This document shows, one piece after another, positions 1 through 9,289 of a stretch of 64,000 nt of DNA. Origin of the DNA: Nonomuraea thailandensis (GTDB taxonomy: Bacteria > Actinomycetota > Actinomycetes > Streptosporangiales > Streptosporangiaceae); assembly GCF_024172165.1 (NCBI RefSeq), contig NZ_JAMZEB010000001.1:744001-808000 (forward strand), in the 5' to 3' direction. How positions within the stretch are numbered: the stretch's first letter is position 1; each line of letters begins with the position of its first letter. The notes beneath the pieces were generated by a model. It worked only from the letters and a program-made list of their open reading frames with translations, made no database searches and had not been told where the DNA came from. A program made the position numbers and the translations under genes.

Positions 1-1
1 G

Positions 2-787
2 CTCCAGGGCAAGACGGCCGTGATCTACGGAGCTGGCGGCGCCATCGGCCAGGCCGTCGCCAGAACATTCGCACGCGAAGGGGCAAGCCTCTTTCTCACA
101 GGGCGCACCCTGTCGAAGGTGGAAGTACTGGCCAAGGAGATCGTCGCCGACGGCGGCGTGGCCGAGGCCGCGCAGGTCAACGCGCTCGACGAGATCGCCG
201 TGGCCGAGCACCTCGACACGGTCATCGAGAAGGCGGGCGGCGTCGACATCTCGTTCAACGCCGTCGGGCTTCGCAACACCACGCTGCAGGGCGTTCCGCT
301 CGTCGATCTCGACGTCGAGGAGTTCATGCGACCCGTCAACGAGCTCGTGCGCGCCAACTTCTTGACCGCACGCCTTGCCGGCCGGCACATGGTCGCCAAC
401 GGCGCGGGCGTGATCATGACCGTGACCTCGCTTCCCGCCCGGATCGCCAATCCCCTCATGGGTGGCGTGGCCTTGGCCATGGCAGCCGAGGAAGCCCTGA
501 TCAGGGACCTCTCCGTCGAACTCGCGCCGCACGGCGTACGCGTGGCCGGCGTCCGAACCCAGGCCATGCCCGACAGCGGCACAATCGAAGAGGTCTTCGG
601 CATCCACGCCAAGGCCCACGGAATGACTCGCGAACAGTTCCAGGCCATGGCTGCCCAGCGGACACACCGCAAACGCCTGCCGAGCCTCCAGGAAATGGCC
701 GAGGTCGTCACGTTCATCGCCTCGGACCGGGCCGGCGGTATCGCCGGAACCATGGCCAACATGAGCCTCGGAGCCATCCCCGACTAA
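2..787 (+). CDS. SDR family oxidoreductase, 5' end outside the window
   Basis: Probable NAD(P)-dependent short-chain dehydrogenase/reductase of the classical Rossmann type. The frame is open to the left edge and reads LQGKTAVIYGAGGAIG, so the nucleotide-binding glycine motif (GAGGAIG) lies at the very start and the true start codon is just off the window; the GTG at 20 falls inside that motif and is not the start. Near position 262 the frame reads FNAVGLRN, equivalent to the NAG region of the family. The usual YxxxK catalytic pair is not obvious: the segment after the conserved serine (TVTSLPARIANPLMGG) has no tyrosine in the expected place, so it may be a divergent or non-catalytic member. 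No operon partner is visible, because a transposase remnant follows directly. Confidence 0.8.
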   Translation, partial: LQGKTAVIYGAGGAIGQAVARTFAREGASLFLTGRTLSKVEVLAKEIVADGGVAEAAQVNALDEIAVAEHLDTVIEKAGGVDISFNAVGLRNTTLQGVPLVDLDVEEFMRPVNELVRANFLTARLAGRHMVANGAGVIMTVTSLPARIANPLMGGVALAMAAEEALIRDLSVELAPHGVRVAGVRTQAMPDSGTIEEVFGIHAKAHGMTREQFQAMAAQRTHRKRLPSLQEMAEVVTFIASDRAGGIAGTMANMSLGAIPD

Positions 788-829
788 GCTTCGCTTTTAA
801 GCGGGCGAACAGGTGATTCTCGACGGGAA

Positions 830-887
830 ACGGCCACCGCGCGATGCTCCGAGCACGACCAAGTCCTCGGAGGTGTGCGGTGGCCGT
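830..887 (+). promoter_or_regulatory. Hairpin covering the ribosome binding site and start of the transposase
   Basis: Positions 830-840 (ACGGCCACCGC) and 877-887 (GCGGTGGCCGT) are perfect 11-bp inverted repeats. A second nested pair, CTCCGAG at 847-853 and CTCGGAG at 866-872, lies inside them. The likely ribosome binding site GGAGGTG (869-875) and the GTG start (880) both sit in the right arm. A transcript entering from upstream would fold this and hide the start, as is known for IS10, IS50 and IS200. That role is inference here. Confidence 0.55.
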
Positions 888-1874
888 CCTTGCGAGTGTG
901 CGCCCGCCAGAGCGTTCTGGCCAGACGGCGGCTGATCTGGCGGCGTTTCGGGATGCGTTGCTGGGCTGCTTCGTGCGGCGCGCCGATGCGTTATTCGAGC
1001 TGACCGACGCGGTACTGGCCGCTGGACCGGTGTCGTCGCTGCCCCATAGCTGGCCCAGGGACGCATCAACACCGAGGCACTACGGGATCTGCTGGCCGCC
1101 CAGCACACGGCGGCCGCACCGGTGTTCGCCATCGACGTCAACTGCTGGCCGCGCTGCGATGCCGAATGCGCACCCGGCCGTGGCTACTACTACCACCCCA
1201 GCCGCCACTCGGCCGGAAAACCGATCATCGCCGGCTGGGCGTTCTCCTGGCTGGCCGGGCTAGAGATGACCACCAACTCCTGGACCCGCCCGTTGGACAT
1301 GCAGCGCGTCGCGCCGGGGACCAACATCAATACAGTCGCCGCTGAGCAGGTCCAAGCCTTGCTCACCCGTCTGCCGCGCCGCCACGATCCCGTGCCGCTG
1401 TTCGTCTTCGACGGCGGCAACGACGCGGTGCGACTGGCGCTCGCCCTGGCCGGCACCGCGGTGCAACTACTGGTGCGCATCCGCAGCGACCGCTGTTTCT
1501 ACGCCGCCCCACCGCCTGCGGCCACGACCAGGGTAGGCCGGCCACGCCGTCACGGCGCCAAGTTCGCCTGCGCCGATGCGGGCACCTGGCCGCTGCCCTC
1601 ATCCACCCTGTCGATTACCGACCCGCAATACGGCAGCGTGCTGGTGCAGGCCTGGGACGGGCTGCATGCCAAGACCCAGCAACACAACGGGCACGGCAGC
1701 CGCGGCCCGCGCCCAATCGTGCCCGGCACCGTGATCCGCCTGCAGGTCTCCGCCCTGCCCGGCCGGACCCGCGCACCCAAAACCATCTGGTTGTGGTGGC
1801 ACGGGCCCGCCGACACTCCGCCCGACCTGGAGCTGTTGTGGCGTGCCTACGTCCGGCGCTTCGACCTGGAGCAC
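880..1874 (+). pseudogene. DDE-type transposase (NF041680-like), frameshifted and split by a group II intron
   Basis: The N-terminal part reads from GTG 880 (ALFELTDAVL and so on) and shifts frame near 1047. The body then continues from about 1050 with FAIDVNCWPR, FVFDGGNDAVRLAL, RIRSDRCFYAAPPP and RRFDLEH. These match a large actinobacterial transposase family that I recognise from the motif order; the family label is from memory. About 25 residues expected near the frameshift are missing. The coding sequence stops being transposase immediately after FDLEH at 1874, where a group II intron begins; the continuation expected in family members (TFR and the C-terminal helices) is absent. The open frame that runs on past 1875 is an artefact of reading through intron RNA. 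Confidence 0.75.
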
Positions 1875-3449
1875 GTGCGCCACGAGGCGCTGCATAACCG
1901 AGTGGAGGTGAGAGACCTTCGCCCTCGGGCCGTCGCAGCGGCCTGGGTGAAGCAGGGGGCAACTCGTCCCGGGGAACGCCGGGAACGGGTGGAAAGCAGC
2001 CCCGACAACGCCGGGGCGGGTCGGCACTGCCAGACGGCCCGGGTTCGGCAAGCGAGGCCGGAAGGTGTAAAGCGAGTGAACCAGTGGGTGACGCCCCGTA
2101 AGAGTCGAGCCGGCTCGAACCTGGTGGATCAGGGCCGGTGTGCAGTGCGTGACCACGCCGATTTGGCGCGGTCAACTCCGAAGCCGTATGTGTTCGATGG
2201 CGGGGAGGCCACGCTGAAGGTCTGCGGCGTAGGCGTGGCGAGGCTGCCGGGGTATAGCTGGGCGCCTAACCGGCCAATCGGTTGTGTGGTGAACGTGGGA
2301 ACCGCCCGCGGTCGCCCATCTGCTCGGGCAGCCAGCCCGGCCGATGGGCAGGTCCGTTGCCGACTATCGGCCGTGGGGCGGGGCGGAGGCCCCGTAGTAG
2401 TTCGAGCAGGGGAAAGCCCTGCACATGGCCAAGGGGCCAGCAAGTCGGCAGTGCGGATGCTGGAATGCCAGGAGGACGCCGGTGAATACCGACGCGCTGG
2501 AGCGGGCCTTGCTCAAGGCCGAGCGCCGGGTACTGGAGATCCAGACCAAGCTGCACCGGTGGGCGGCCGAAGACTCGGCTCGCCGGTTCGATGATGTCTT
2601 CAACCTCGTCTGCGATCGGGCGTTTCTGCTTGTCGCGTGGGATCGGGTGCGCCACAACAAGGGCGCCCGAACTGCCGGGGTGGACGGGCAGACGGCCTAT
2701 GCCATCGAGCATCGGGGCGTGGAGGTTTTCCCTCGACGACCTGCGCGCGAAGGTGAAGACCGGCCAGTTTCGTCCCCTGCCGGTGCGCGAGCGGATGATC
2801 CCGAAGCCCGGCAGTGGCAAACTGCGCCGCCTCGGGATCCCCACCGTGCAAGACCGAGTCGTGCAGGCAGCACTGAAGCTGGTCCTGGAACCCATGTGGG
2901 AGGCGGACTTTCTGCCGTGTTCCTACGGGTTTCGTCCCGGCAGACGTGCCCACGACGCGGTCGCCGAGATCAGAGTGTTCGCCTCGCCTCCACACCGCTA
3001 CGAGTGGGCGGTCGAAGGCGACATCACCGCATGCTTCGACGAGATCTCGCACTCGGCCCTGATGGACCGGGTGCGACAGCGAGTCGGGGACAAGCGCGTG
3101 CTGGCTCTGATCAAGGCGTTCTTGAAAGCCGGGATCCTCACCAAGGACCGGGTGGTCAAGGACACCGAAACAGGTACTCCCCAGGGCGGGATCTTGTCCC
3201 CACTGCTGGCCAACGTGGCGCTGAGCGTCCTCGACGAGCATTTCGCCCCACGCCGTGACCCCAAGGCGCGACAGACGACGGCAGCAACCGGTCTTGCACC
3301 GGCTGAACCGCTACGCCGACGACTGGGTGCTACTGGTTCAGGGCAACCGAGCGGACGCCGAGGACAAGCGCACACAAGCAGCGGCCGTCTTATCCCCGAT
3401 GGGCCTGCGCCAATCGGCGGAGAAGACCAGGATCTCCCATATTGACGAG
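1875..3449 (+). mobile_element. Group II intron, 3' end lost
   Basis: The 5' boundary is the canonical GTGCG at 1875-1879, placed directly after the FDLEH codons of the host transposase. About 600 nt of presumed ribozyme domains I-III follow with no coding protein, ending in an AGGAGG ribosome binding site and a reverse transcriptase frame at 2482. The element is cut at 3449, where an ISL3 end begins, so the last third of the RT, the maturase domain and ribozyme domains V and VI are all missing. It cannot splice or move as it stands. Identification rests on the 5' motif plus the RT; no structure was folded. Confidence 0.75.
2482..3449 (+). pseudogene. ltrA: Group II intron reverse transcriptase/maturase, two frameshifts and truncated
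   Basis: Begins at GTG 2482 after AGGAGG. Three reading frames must be joined. The first (to about 2730) carries WDRVRHNKGARTAGVDG, typical of RT domain 0/1. The second (about 2730-3280) carries RPLPVRERMIPKPGSG, LRRLGIPTVQDRVVQ, YGFRPGRRAHDAV and TPQGGILSPLLAN. The third (about 3280-3449) carries RYADDWVLLV, the catalytic YADD box. Each shift looks like a single-base indel. The protein ends at KTRISHIDE, where the ISL3 end starts. All RT motifs that remain are intact, so decay is recent or mild. Non-functional as read. Confidence 0.85.
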
Positions 3450-5285
3450 TGTGAACGATCTCGATATTGGGCTCTGGCTCGATCGATGGGGAGCGATCAC
3501 GTTCGGTGATCTGATCTCAGTTGTGGAGAGCCATGGCGCGGAGAAGATCGTAATTCGCACGACCGAACATGAGCCTCTTCAGGAACTTGAGTTTGCAAAC
3601 TCTGCCCTCGACCGCCCCGCTGCTGTAGGGCAGGGTGAGTCCGTTGCGGACGGCGTCGTGGTCGCGTTGGAGCCCGTTGGCGAAGGCGTGGAGGGCGGGT
3701 AGGGGATCGGCGCGGATGGCGGCGATCCACGCGTCGAGGTGGTGGCCCTGGAGCTCGGTCATCTCTGTGCGAACGCGCGGACGTGTCGGGCGGTGGCCGC
3801 GAGGCCGGGGCTGCGCTCCAGGATGCGCTGCAGGTGAATGGCATCGGTGCTGCTCAGGTGGTCGGGGCGGGTCATGAGCCAGCGGACCACGCGGCGGGGC
3901 TTGGGCGGCGCTGGGGCCGTGGGAGCCGTTGGGCGGACTCGTGAGGTGTTGGCCGCTCGGGCGCGGCCGTCGGCGGGACGGAACTGGTTCAGATAGCGGC
4001 GAACGGCTTGGACATCGCCCGCCCATCCCTGGGTCTGGAGCTCGGTGTGCAGGGCGGTGGCGTTGGTGGCGCCGTCGTTCCAGCGCTGGTTGAGGTAGGG
4101 CTTGAACGGATCGAGGATGCTGGCGCGGTGAGTGGCTTTGAACAGCACTTCTTCCAGGCTGGTGGCGCGGGCAAACCGGCGGACCGCGTCGCGGCTGAGC
4201 CGCAAGCGCCGGCCGATCTCGGCGAGCGAGCAACCCTCGGCCTGCAGAGCTTGGACGGCCTCGTAACGTTCGGTGTGCCGGATGACCAGGCGACGTTCCC
4301 GCCCGAGAATGTCGCGAAAGCCGTCCGACATCTCCTTGGGGACATCTTCTGTGGTCTGGTCGGTGGCTTGCGCGCAGGACGGGTCGGGCTCGCCCTGCTC
4401 CTGGTGGACGGGCCCGGGCAGAGGGTCGGGCTCGGGTGCGGGATCGTGCAAGTCGGCGCGGTGGGCGATGACGGTCTTCTCCACCGCCTCGCCCAGCGAT
4501 TGCCACAAATAGAAGCGATCGGCCACCTGGATCGCTTCGGGTGCGCCCTGGCGGGCGCCGGCGGCGAACGCCCCGGCGCGGTCTCGGCACACGACTTGGG
4601 CACCGGGATGGGCGCGTAGCCAGTGGGCGAAGGTGTCGGCTTCCCGGTCGGGTAGCAGGTCAACGAGCCGGTGGGTGTCCATGTCCACCAGGAGGCTGGC
4701 GTAGGCGTGGCCTTTGCGCTTGGCGAAGTCGTCCACCCCCAACACGAGGATCTGCCCGACGGGCGGGTCGGGCAGCGCCCGCACCAGCCTCAGGGGAACC
4801 TGCTCGGCGAACGTCGCCACCGGGCAGCACGGTGCATCGCACCGGAACCGGCGGACCTCCAGCTGGATCTCTACCGGACGGCCGCCGCAGGCCAGGTCAT
4901 CCAACCGCCGCCAGTACCGGTCGTGGACCCGCGATGATGCCGTCCCACATCGATGACATGCCACCAGCTCGGTGCCGGTGCGCACGAGAATCCGCAGGCC
5001 GCTCCCGACGTCCTCGATCTGCTCCAGGCGCAGACAGTTCAGCTGCGGGAACAGCACCGTCAGCAGGCGGGCCTGGTCGTCGGAAAGCTCAAGCGGCACA
5101 ATGGGCTCCTTCTGCGGCCGTTTCGCATGATCAGATCGTGGTGATCCAGATCGTGACGGAACGGCCGCAGTCACGAGCGCTGTGTTACGAGATCGCGACC
5201 CGCGCGGGTGCGCCTGTCCTAGCCGTCACGTTCAGTAACAGCTCCCCATTGATCGAGCCAGAGCCGAATATCGCGATCGTCGACA
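3450..5285 (-). mobile_element. ISL3 family insertion sequence
   Basis: Imperfect terminal inverted repeats of about 45 bp bound the element: 3450-3494 on the left and 5241-5285 on the right, differing at roughly five or six positions. The inner core GGCTCTGGCTCGATC is identical on both sides. No matching 8-bp target duplication is visible (TTGACGAG on the left, CTGGGGCT on the right), and intron sequence does not resume on the right, so a deletion occurred after or during insertion. Confidence 0.8.
3517..5099 (-). pseudogene. ISL3 transposase, internal deletion and C-terminal frameshift
   Basis: The likely start is GTG 5099 (VPLELSDDQARLL), four bases after AAGGAG. The N-terminal zinc-finger region is present (CHRCG, then RFRCDAPCCP), followed by the DDE core (VLGVDDFAKRKGHAY; CRDRAGAFA) and the C-terminal domain. 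Two defects are visible. FAEQVP joins directly to LRLVRALP, where family members carry roughly 35-40 extra residues. The frame ends at 3759, while the terminal segment (LPYSSGAVEGRVCKLK, with its catalytic glutamate) is in another frame down to 3517. It therefore cannot make a normal transposase. GC content and codon use are like the neighbours. Confidence 0.85.
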
Positions 5286-6114
5286 CTGGGGCTGGAGAGG
5301 CCAGAGGCGGTCAGAGGAACTCAGGCGTTATTGCATAAAAGGACCATGTCAACTGACACCTCATCGGCGGCCTACCGTACCGCTCGGCGGGTTCGAGACG
5401 GCGGCTCAAGGAAAACGGATCGGAGGCAACACCGACACAGCGCCCTGGGCCGAACGCACAAGCGCATCGTGGATCTTGAGGCCTTCAGTGGAGTTCATCC
5501 CACTGACCGCATGCAGAATGAGGGCCTGTCCTTCCACCTCGACCCTGTCGATCCACCCATTAAAGGGTGGTTCAGCCAGCCGAGACTCCTGTATGGAGGC
5601 CGCCGTGGAAGGAGACCGAGGACGGTCACACCATCCTCGCTGGCGGCCTTTTCGCCGGCGCCGTTTTTCGGCCGCGTTCTCCCCCGCCGCGCGTGGAAGA
5701 TCGAGCGATCAGGCCAAACGCGGGCCCTGACCGGCTGCCATCGCGAACTGGATCTCACCACGCTCGCCGCCACACGTACTGAACACTCTCGAGCTCGCAA
5801 GCGCCACCGCCGACGAGCCACACGCGGCCCACCACCACCTGGTGGATCCGCATGCGGGCCGGAGGCTTGTCCGATCAGTACCGGCACGCCGACTGGGGTC
5901 CAGTCCAGGCCACAGCCGCGCAGGACGTCGTCCGTGAGCGCGACAATAGCGTAGAGCTTGCCGCATAGGCGGTTGGCGACTGGGTTGACCACGTACCGCA
6001 GGAAGAACCCGGCGACCGGGTAGCGTTTGAGCGGCCTGTCGGCGCCGGGAAGTATCCTCGATCTGCAAGCCGTGGCCCGGGCCGAGCATCCGGTCGGTAC
6101 GAGTGTCGGAGGAG
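5286..6114. other. No intact gene; decayed sequence, possible deazaflavin-reductase scrap
   Basis: No frame here shows conserved coding. On the minus strand near 5870-6030 one frame reads FFLRYVVNPVANRL and TPVGVPVLIG, which loosely recalls the start of deazaflavin-dependent nitroreductase (Ddn-like) proteins; this is weak and could be chance. The remainder looks like decayed spacer. Confidence 0.3.
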
Positions 6115-7062
6115 TCAGGCCTCTCGAGACGACGCAGCGCGATCGGGAGTCGTGTTCGGGTTGCCGGCGAGGTATCGGTACCTGCCCGGTGCGGTTGCGA
6201 ACTCGCGCTTGAAGGCTCTGGCGAACGCGAACTCGGATGTGTATCCGACTCTGGCGGCAACAGTGCCCAGTCGAGCGTCGGTATCCAGTAGCTGCCGTGC
6301 CGCTATGGTCATCCGCCACCAGGTTAGGTAGGCCAGCGGCGGGCGGCCGACCGCGGCGCTGAAACGGCGCGCGAACGCCGCGCGCGACAACCCAGCGCGG
6401 TCGCCCAGCTCCGCGATCGTCCATGGGCGGCCGGGGTCACGGTGGATGGCGTCCAACGCGGCCCGGATCGATGGATCACGCAACGCGGCGGCCCAACCGG
6501 TGGCGTGGCCATCTGCCGCCCGGTCCTCGAACCAGGCGCGCAGGATGTAGAGCAGTAGCAGGTCCACCAGTGCGGGCACACCTGCGCCGGCACCAGGGCT
6601 CGCGGTATCCAGCTCGCTGCCCAGCAGGTCGACCGCGGCGCGCAGCGACGCGTGATGTCCGAGCCTGGTAGGCAGGTGGACGACGTCGGGCAGGTCGCGT
6701 AGGAGCGGATGCGGCCGGGCGAGGTCAAGGTGGTAAGCCCCGCACAGCAGGACCGTTCGGGCACCGGAACCGTCGTGCTGGAGCTCTACCGGACGCGCCG
6801 AGGGGAAGGCCGCGAGCGGGGTCGCTGGGTCGTCGGCGAGGCCGTGTCCGCGCCCGCTGCGCAGCAGCACGACGTCGCCGGGTCCGAGCGCGATCGGCGC
6901 ACCCTCCGACGGCAGTAGCCAGCACGACCCTTGCAGCACTACGTGGAAGCCGGCCCCTGCGACCTTGTCGAAACGCAAACCCCACGGGGCTCGCAGGTCC
7001 GTACGGGTGGAGCCCGCCATTCCGACGCGCATGGCGGCGATGGCATCACCGAGCAAGTCCAT
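6115..7062 (-). CDS. AraC family transcriptional regulator with cupin sensor domain
   Basis: 315 residues. The N-terminal half is the cupin-type ligand domain common in AraC regulators (GFHVVLQGSCWLLP near residue 36, followed by LGPGDVVLLRSGRGHGL). The C-terminal third is the double helix-turn-helix: WTIAELGDRAGLSRAAFARR and LGTVAARVGYTSEFAFARAF, ending with FKREFATAPGRYR. Length is normal for the family. It lies divergent from the dehydrogenase gene starting at 7197, with about 134 bp between them, so that gene is the obvious candidate target. No strong ribosome binding site precedes the ATG. The divergent relationship is seen; control of the dehydrogenase is inference. Confidence 0.9.
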   Translation of the reverse strand: MDLLGDAIAAMRVGMAGSTRTDLRAPWGLRFDKVAGAGFHVVLQGSCWLLPSEGAPIALGPGDVVLLRSGRGHGLADDPATPLAAFPSARPVELQHDGSGARTVLLCGAYHLDLARPHPLLRDLPDVVHLPTRLGHHASLRAAVDLLGSELDTASPGAGAGVPALVDLLLLYILRAWFEDRAADGHATGWAAALRDPSIRAALDAIHRDPGRPWTIAELGDRAGLSRAAFARRFSAAVGRPPLAYLTWWRMTIAARQLLDTDARLGTVAARVGYTSEFAFARAFKREFATAPGRYRYLAGNPNTTPDRAASSREA

Positions 7063-7196
7063 GGCGTGATATTACCGGTGGTCTTCATCTGCGAGACGAG
7101 CAGATATGAACTGGAGACGCATTGTGCTGGGACGTCTCACAGAACAAACGTACCCTTGGACTCTCTGAACACCTGGCCTCTGTAGAGGAGTTTCCC

Positions 7197-8135
7197 TTGT
7201 CAACATCCATGTACGCGATCAAGCAACGTGCCTTCGGCGGCCCAGAGGTCCTTGAGTTCACCGAGGCCGAGCAGCCCGTCCCTGGCCCCGACGACGTCCT
7301 CGTCCGGGTGCGGGCCGCAAGCGTCAACCCCGCCGACTGGAAGATCCGCACAGGCGGCGCCGCCTTGCCGGTTGACCTGCCATTCATACCCGGGTTCGAC
7401 CTTGCCGGAGTGGTCGAGCGGATCGGCGATCGGGTCAGCCGCTTCCGTCCTGGCGACGACGTCTTTGGCATGCCGACGCCGTTCACCGGGACATACGCCC
7501 AGTACGTGCGGGCACCAGCCGCAGACCTCGCGCTCAAACCCGCCGGCCTGGACCACAACCAAGCAGCCGCACTGTCGTCAGTCGGGCTCACCGCCTGGCA
7601 GGCCCTCGTCGGCATCGCCCGGATCCAGCCCGGCCAGCGGGTCCTGATCCACGCGGCGGCAGGAGGCATCGGTCACATCGCCATCCAGATAGCCAAGGCG
7701 TTCGGCGCTCACGTGATCGGCACCGCACGTACCGCCAACCATGGCTTCCTGCGCGACCTTGGCGCCGACGAACTCGTCGACTACACGCTCGACGACTTCG
7801 CCGCGGCAGTCCGCAACGTCGACATCGTCCTGGACAACATCGGGCACGAGTACGGCGTCCGGTCCCTGGCCACCCTGGCTCCCGGCGGCCACCTGGTGAG
7901 CACGATCTGGGACCATCCCGGCGTGACCGCCGAGGACGTTGCCCGGGCCAAGGCACGCTTCGACACGGTCCAGGTCGCTCCATCAGCGCCCGACCTTAAA
8001 GAACTCGGCAAGCTCGTCGAACAAGGGCGGATCCGGGTGCACGTCGCGGACGTTCTCCCACTACGCGATGCCGCGGAGGGACACCGTAGAAGCGAATCAG
8101 GCCGGGTCAGAGGCAAACTCGTCCTTGTACCCTAG
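7197..8135 (+). CDS. NADP-dependent zinc-independent alcohol dehydrogenase / quinone reductase (MDR family)
   Basis: 312 residues with a GroES-like N-terminal domain (ASVNPADWKIRTGG near residue 44; PGFDLAGVV near residue 68) and a Rossmann domain with AAAGGIGHIAIQIAKAFGA. Zinc-ligand cysteines of the classical alcohol dehydrogenases are absent, as in the quinone oxidoreductase branch. I chose the TTG at 7197 because GAGGAG at 7185-7190 lies six bases upstream; the ATG at 7209 would be 18 bases away. Likely reduces quinones, enals or similar carbonyls with NADPH. It is divergent from the AraC regulator and probably under its control. A broken IS110 follows. Confidence 0.9.
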   Translation: MSTSMYAIKQRAFGGPEVLEFTEAEQPVPGPDDVLVRVRAASVNPADWKIRTGGAALPVDLPFIPGFDLAGVVERIGDRVSRFRPGDDVFGMPTPFTGTYAQYVRAPAADLALKPAGLDHNQAAALSSVGLTAWQALVGIARIQPGQRVLIHAAAGGIGHIAIQIAKAFGAHVIGTARTANHGFLRDLGADELVDYTLDDFAAAVRNVDIVLDNIGHEYGVRSLATLAPGGHLVSTIWDHPGVTAEDVARAKARFDTVQVAPSAPDLKELGKLVEQGRIRVHVADVLPLRDAAEGHRRSESGRVRGKLVLVP

Positions 8136-8279
8136 AAATTCGCGATACCAGCTGTCGTGGAGGTGAACACCACGACGAACGGTACGGCCCGTACACACCG
8201 TCGCCGGACGTAGGCCATGGCTAGGACCGCCGGGTCACGTTCCGCGACGATCAGCGCCGCCAGGACCGCCCAGCCTGAG

Positions 8280-9239
8280 ACACCGGAACAGCGGCCACTG
8301 ACGCCCACGGCTACCTTCAACTCCTGGAGTTCGCCCGCCAGCACGTCCCGTGCCGCCGCTGCTGGGCCCTTGAAGGAGCCGGCAGCTACGGCACCGGCTT
8401 GGCGGCGTTCCTGGAGGCGTCCGGCGAAAAGGTGGTGGAGGTCTGCCGCCCCAAGCGGCCGGCCCAACGTGGCGGTCGCAAGACCGACGCCCTCGACGCG
8501 ATACGCGCCGCTCGTGAGGCGTTGACCAGCGAGCATCCCATCCTGCCCCGCCAACGCGGAGAGCGTGAGGCACTCAGGGTGCTGCCCACCACCCGCCGAA
8601 GCGCCGTCAGCGCGACCACCGCGGCGATCAACCATCTGAAGGTCTTAATCGTCTCAGCGCCCGACGACCTGCGCAGCGAGATCCGCTCCATGAGCAGCAA
8701 GGCCCAGATCAGCCACTGCGCCAACCCGCGGGAACGGCCCTCCCAGAACCTCGAACACCGCATGACCATCCCGGCCCTGCGATCCACGGCCCAGCGCATC
8801 CAGACACTACGCGCCGAGGCCAAGACTCTAGAAGAGGAGATCACCGCCCTGGTCAACGACGTCAGGCCCGACCTGATGGAACAGATCGGCGTGGGTGCCA
8901 TCAGCGCGGCACAGGTTCTGGTGAGCTGGTCCCACCCCGGACGGTTTCGCTCCGAGGCTGCCTTCGCCACGTTCGCCGGAACGGCCCCCATCCCGGCATC
9001 CTCAGGCCTCACCAATCGCCACCGACTCAACCAGTGGCGACCGTCAACTCAACCGAGCGCCCCACACCATCATCCTCGTCCGGGCCCGCGTCGACCCCGA
9101 CACCCGCGCCTACATCGCCCGCCGCATCTCCGAGGGCAAGTCCCCACGTGAAGCCCGTCGTTGCCTCAAACGAGCCCTCTCCCGGCAACTGTTCAAGCTC
9201 CTCGAACACGCACCACAACCCCGTCACGCAGTCACTTGA
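8280..9239 (+). pseudogene. IS110 family transposase, N-terminal part lost and one frameshift
   Basis: Recognisable from about 8300 (GYLQLLEFARQH, ALEGAGSYGTGL, VCRPKRPAQRGGRKTDALDA, SAAINHLK-like). It runs through the C-terminal Tnp domain (GVGAISAAQVLVSWSHPG; FAGTAPIPASSGLTNRHRLN, which holds the catalytic serine region). After HRLN near 9030 the frame shifts, and the rest (IILVRARVDPDTRAYIARR, LKRALSRQLFKLLEHA) runs to a TGA at 9239. In frame upstream there is a stop at 8276, and the RuvC-like N-terminal segment with the first catalytic aspartate cannot be found. IS110 elements use a bridge RNA from a non-coding end; I could not place one. Confidence 0.8.
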
Positions 9240-9289
9240 CAGATATAGCAGCCTCGAAAAGTCCCGTAAGCAGAGCAGCGTGAGGTTGT

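Noticed and set aside
1875..2594. Continuation of the first transposase frame through the intron
   Set aside because: The protein text loses all transposase similarity at the GTGCG boundary; the region is intron RNA.
5331..5954. A 207-codon plus-strand ORF after ISL3
   Set aside because: No ribosome binding site, no motif, low-complexity basic composition.
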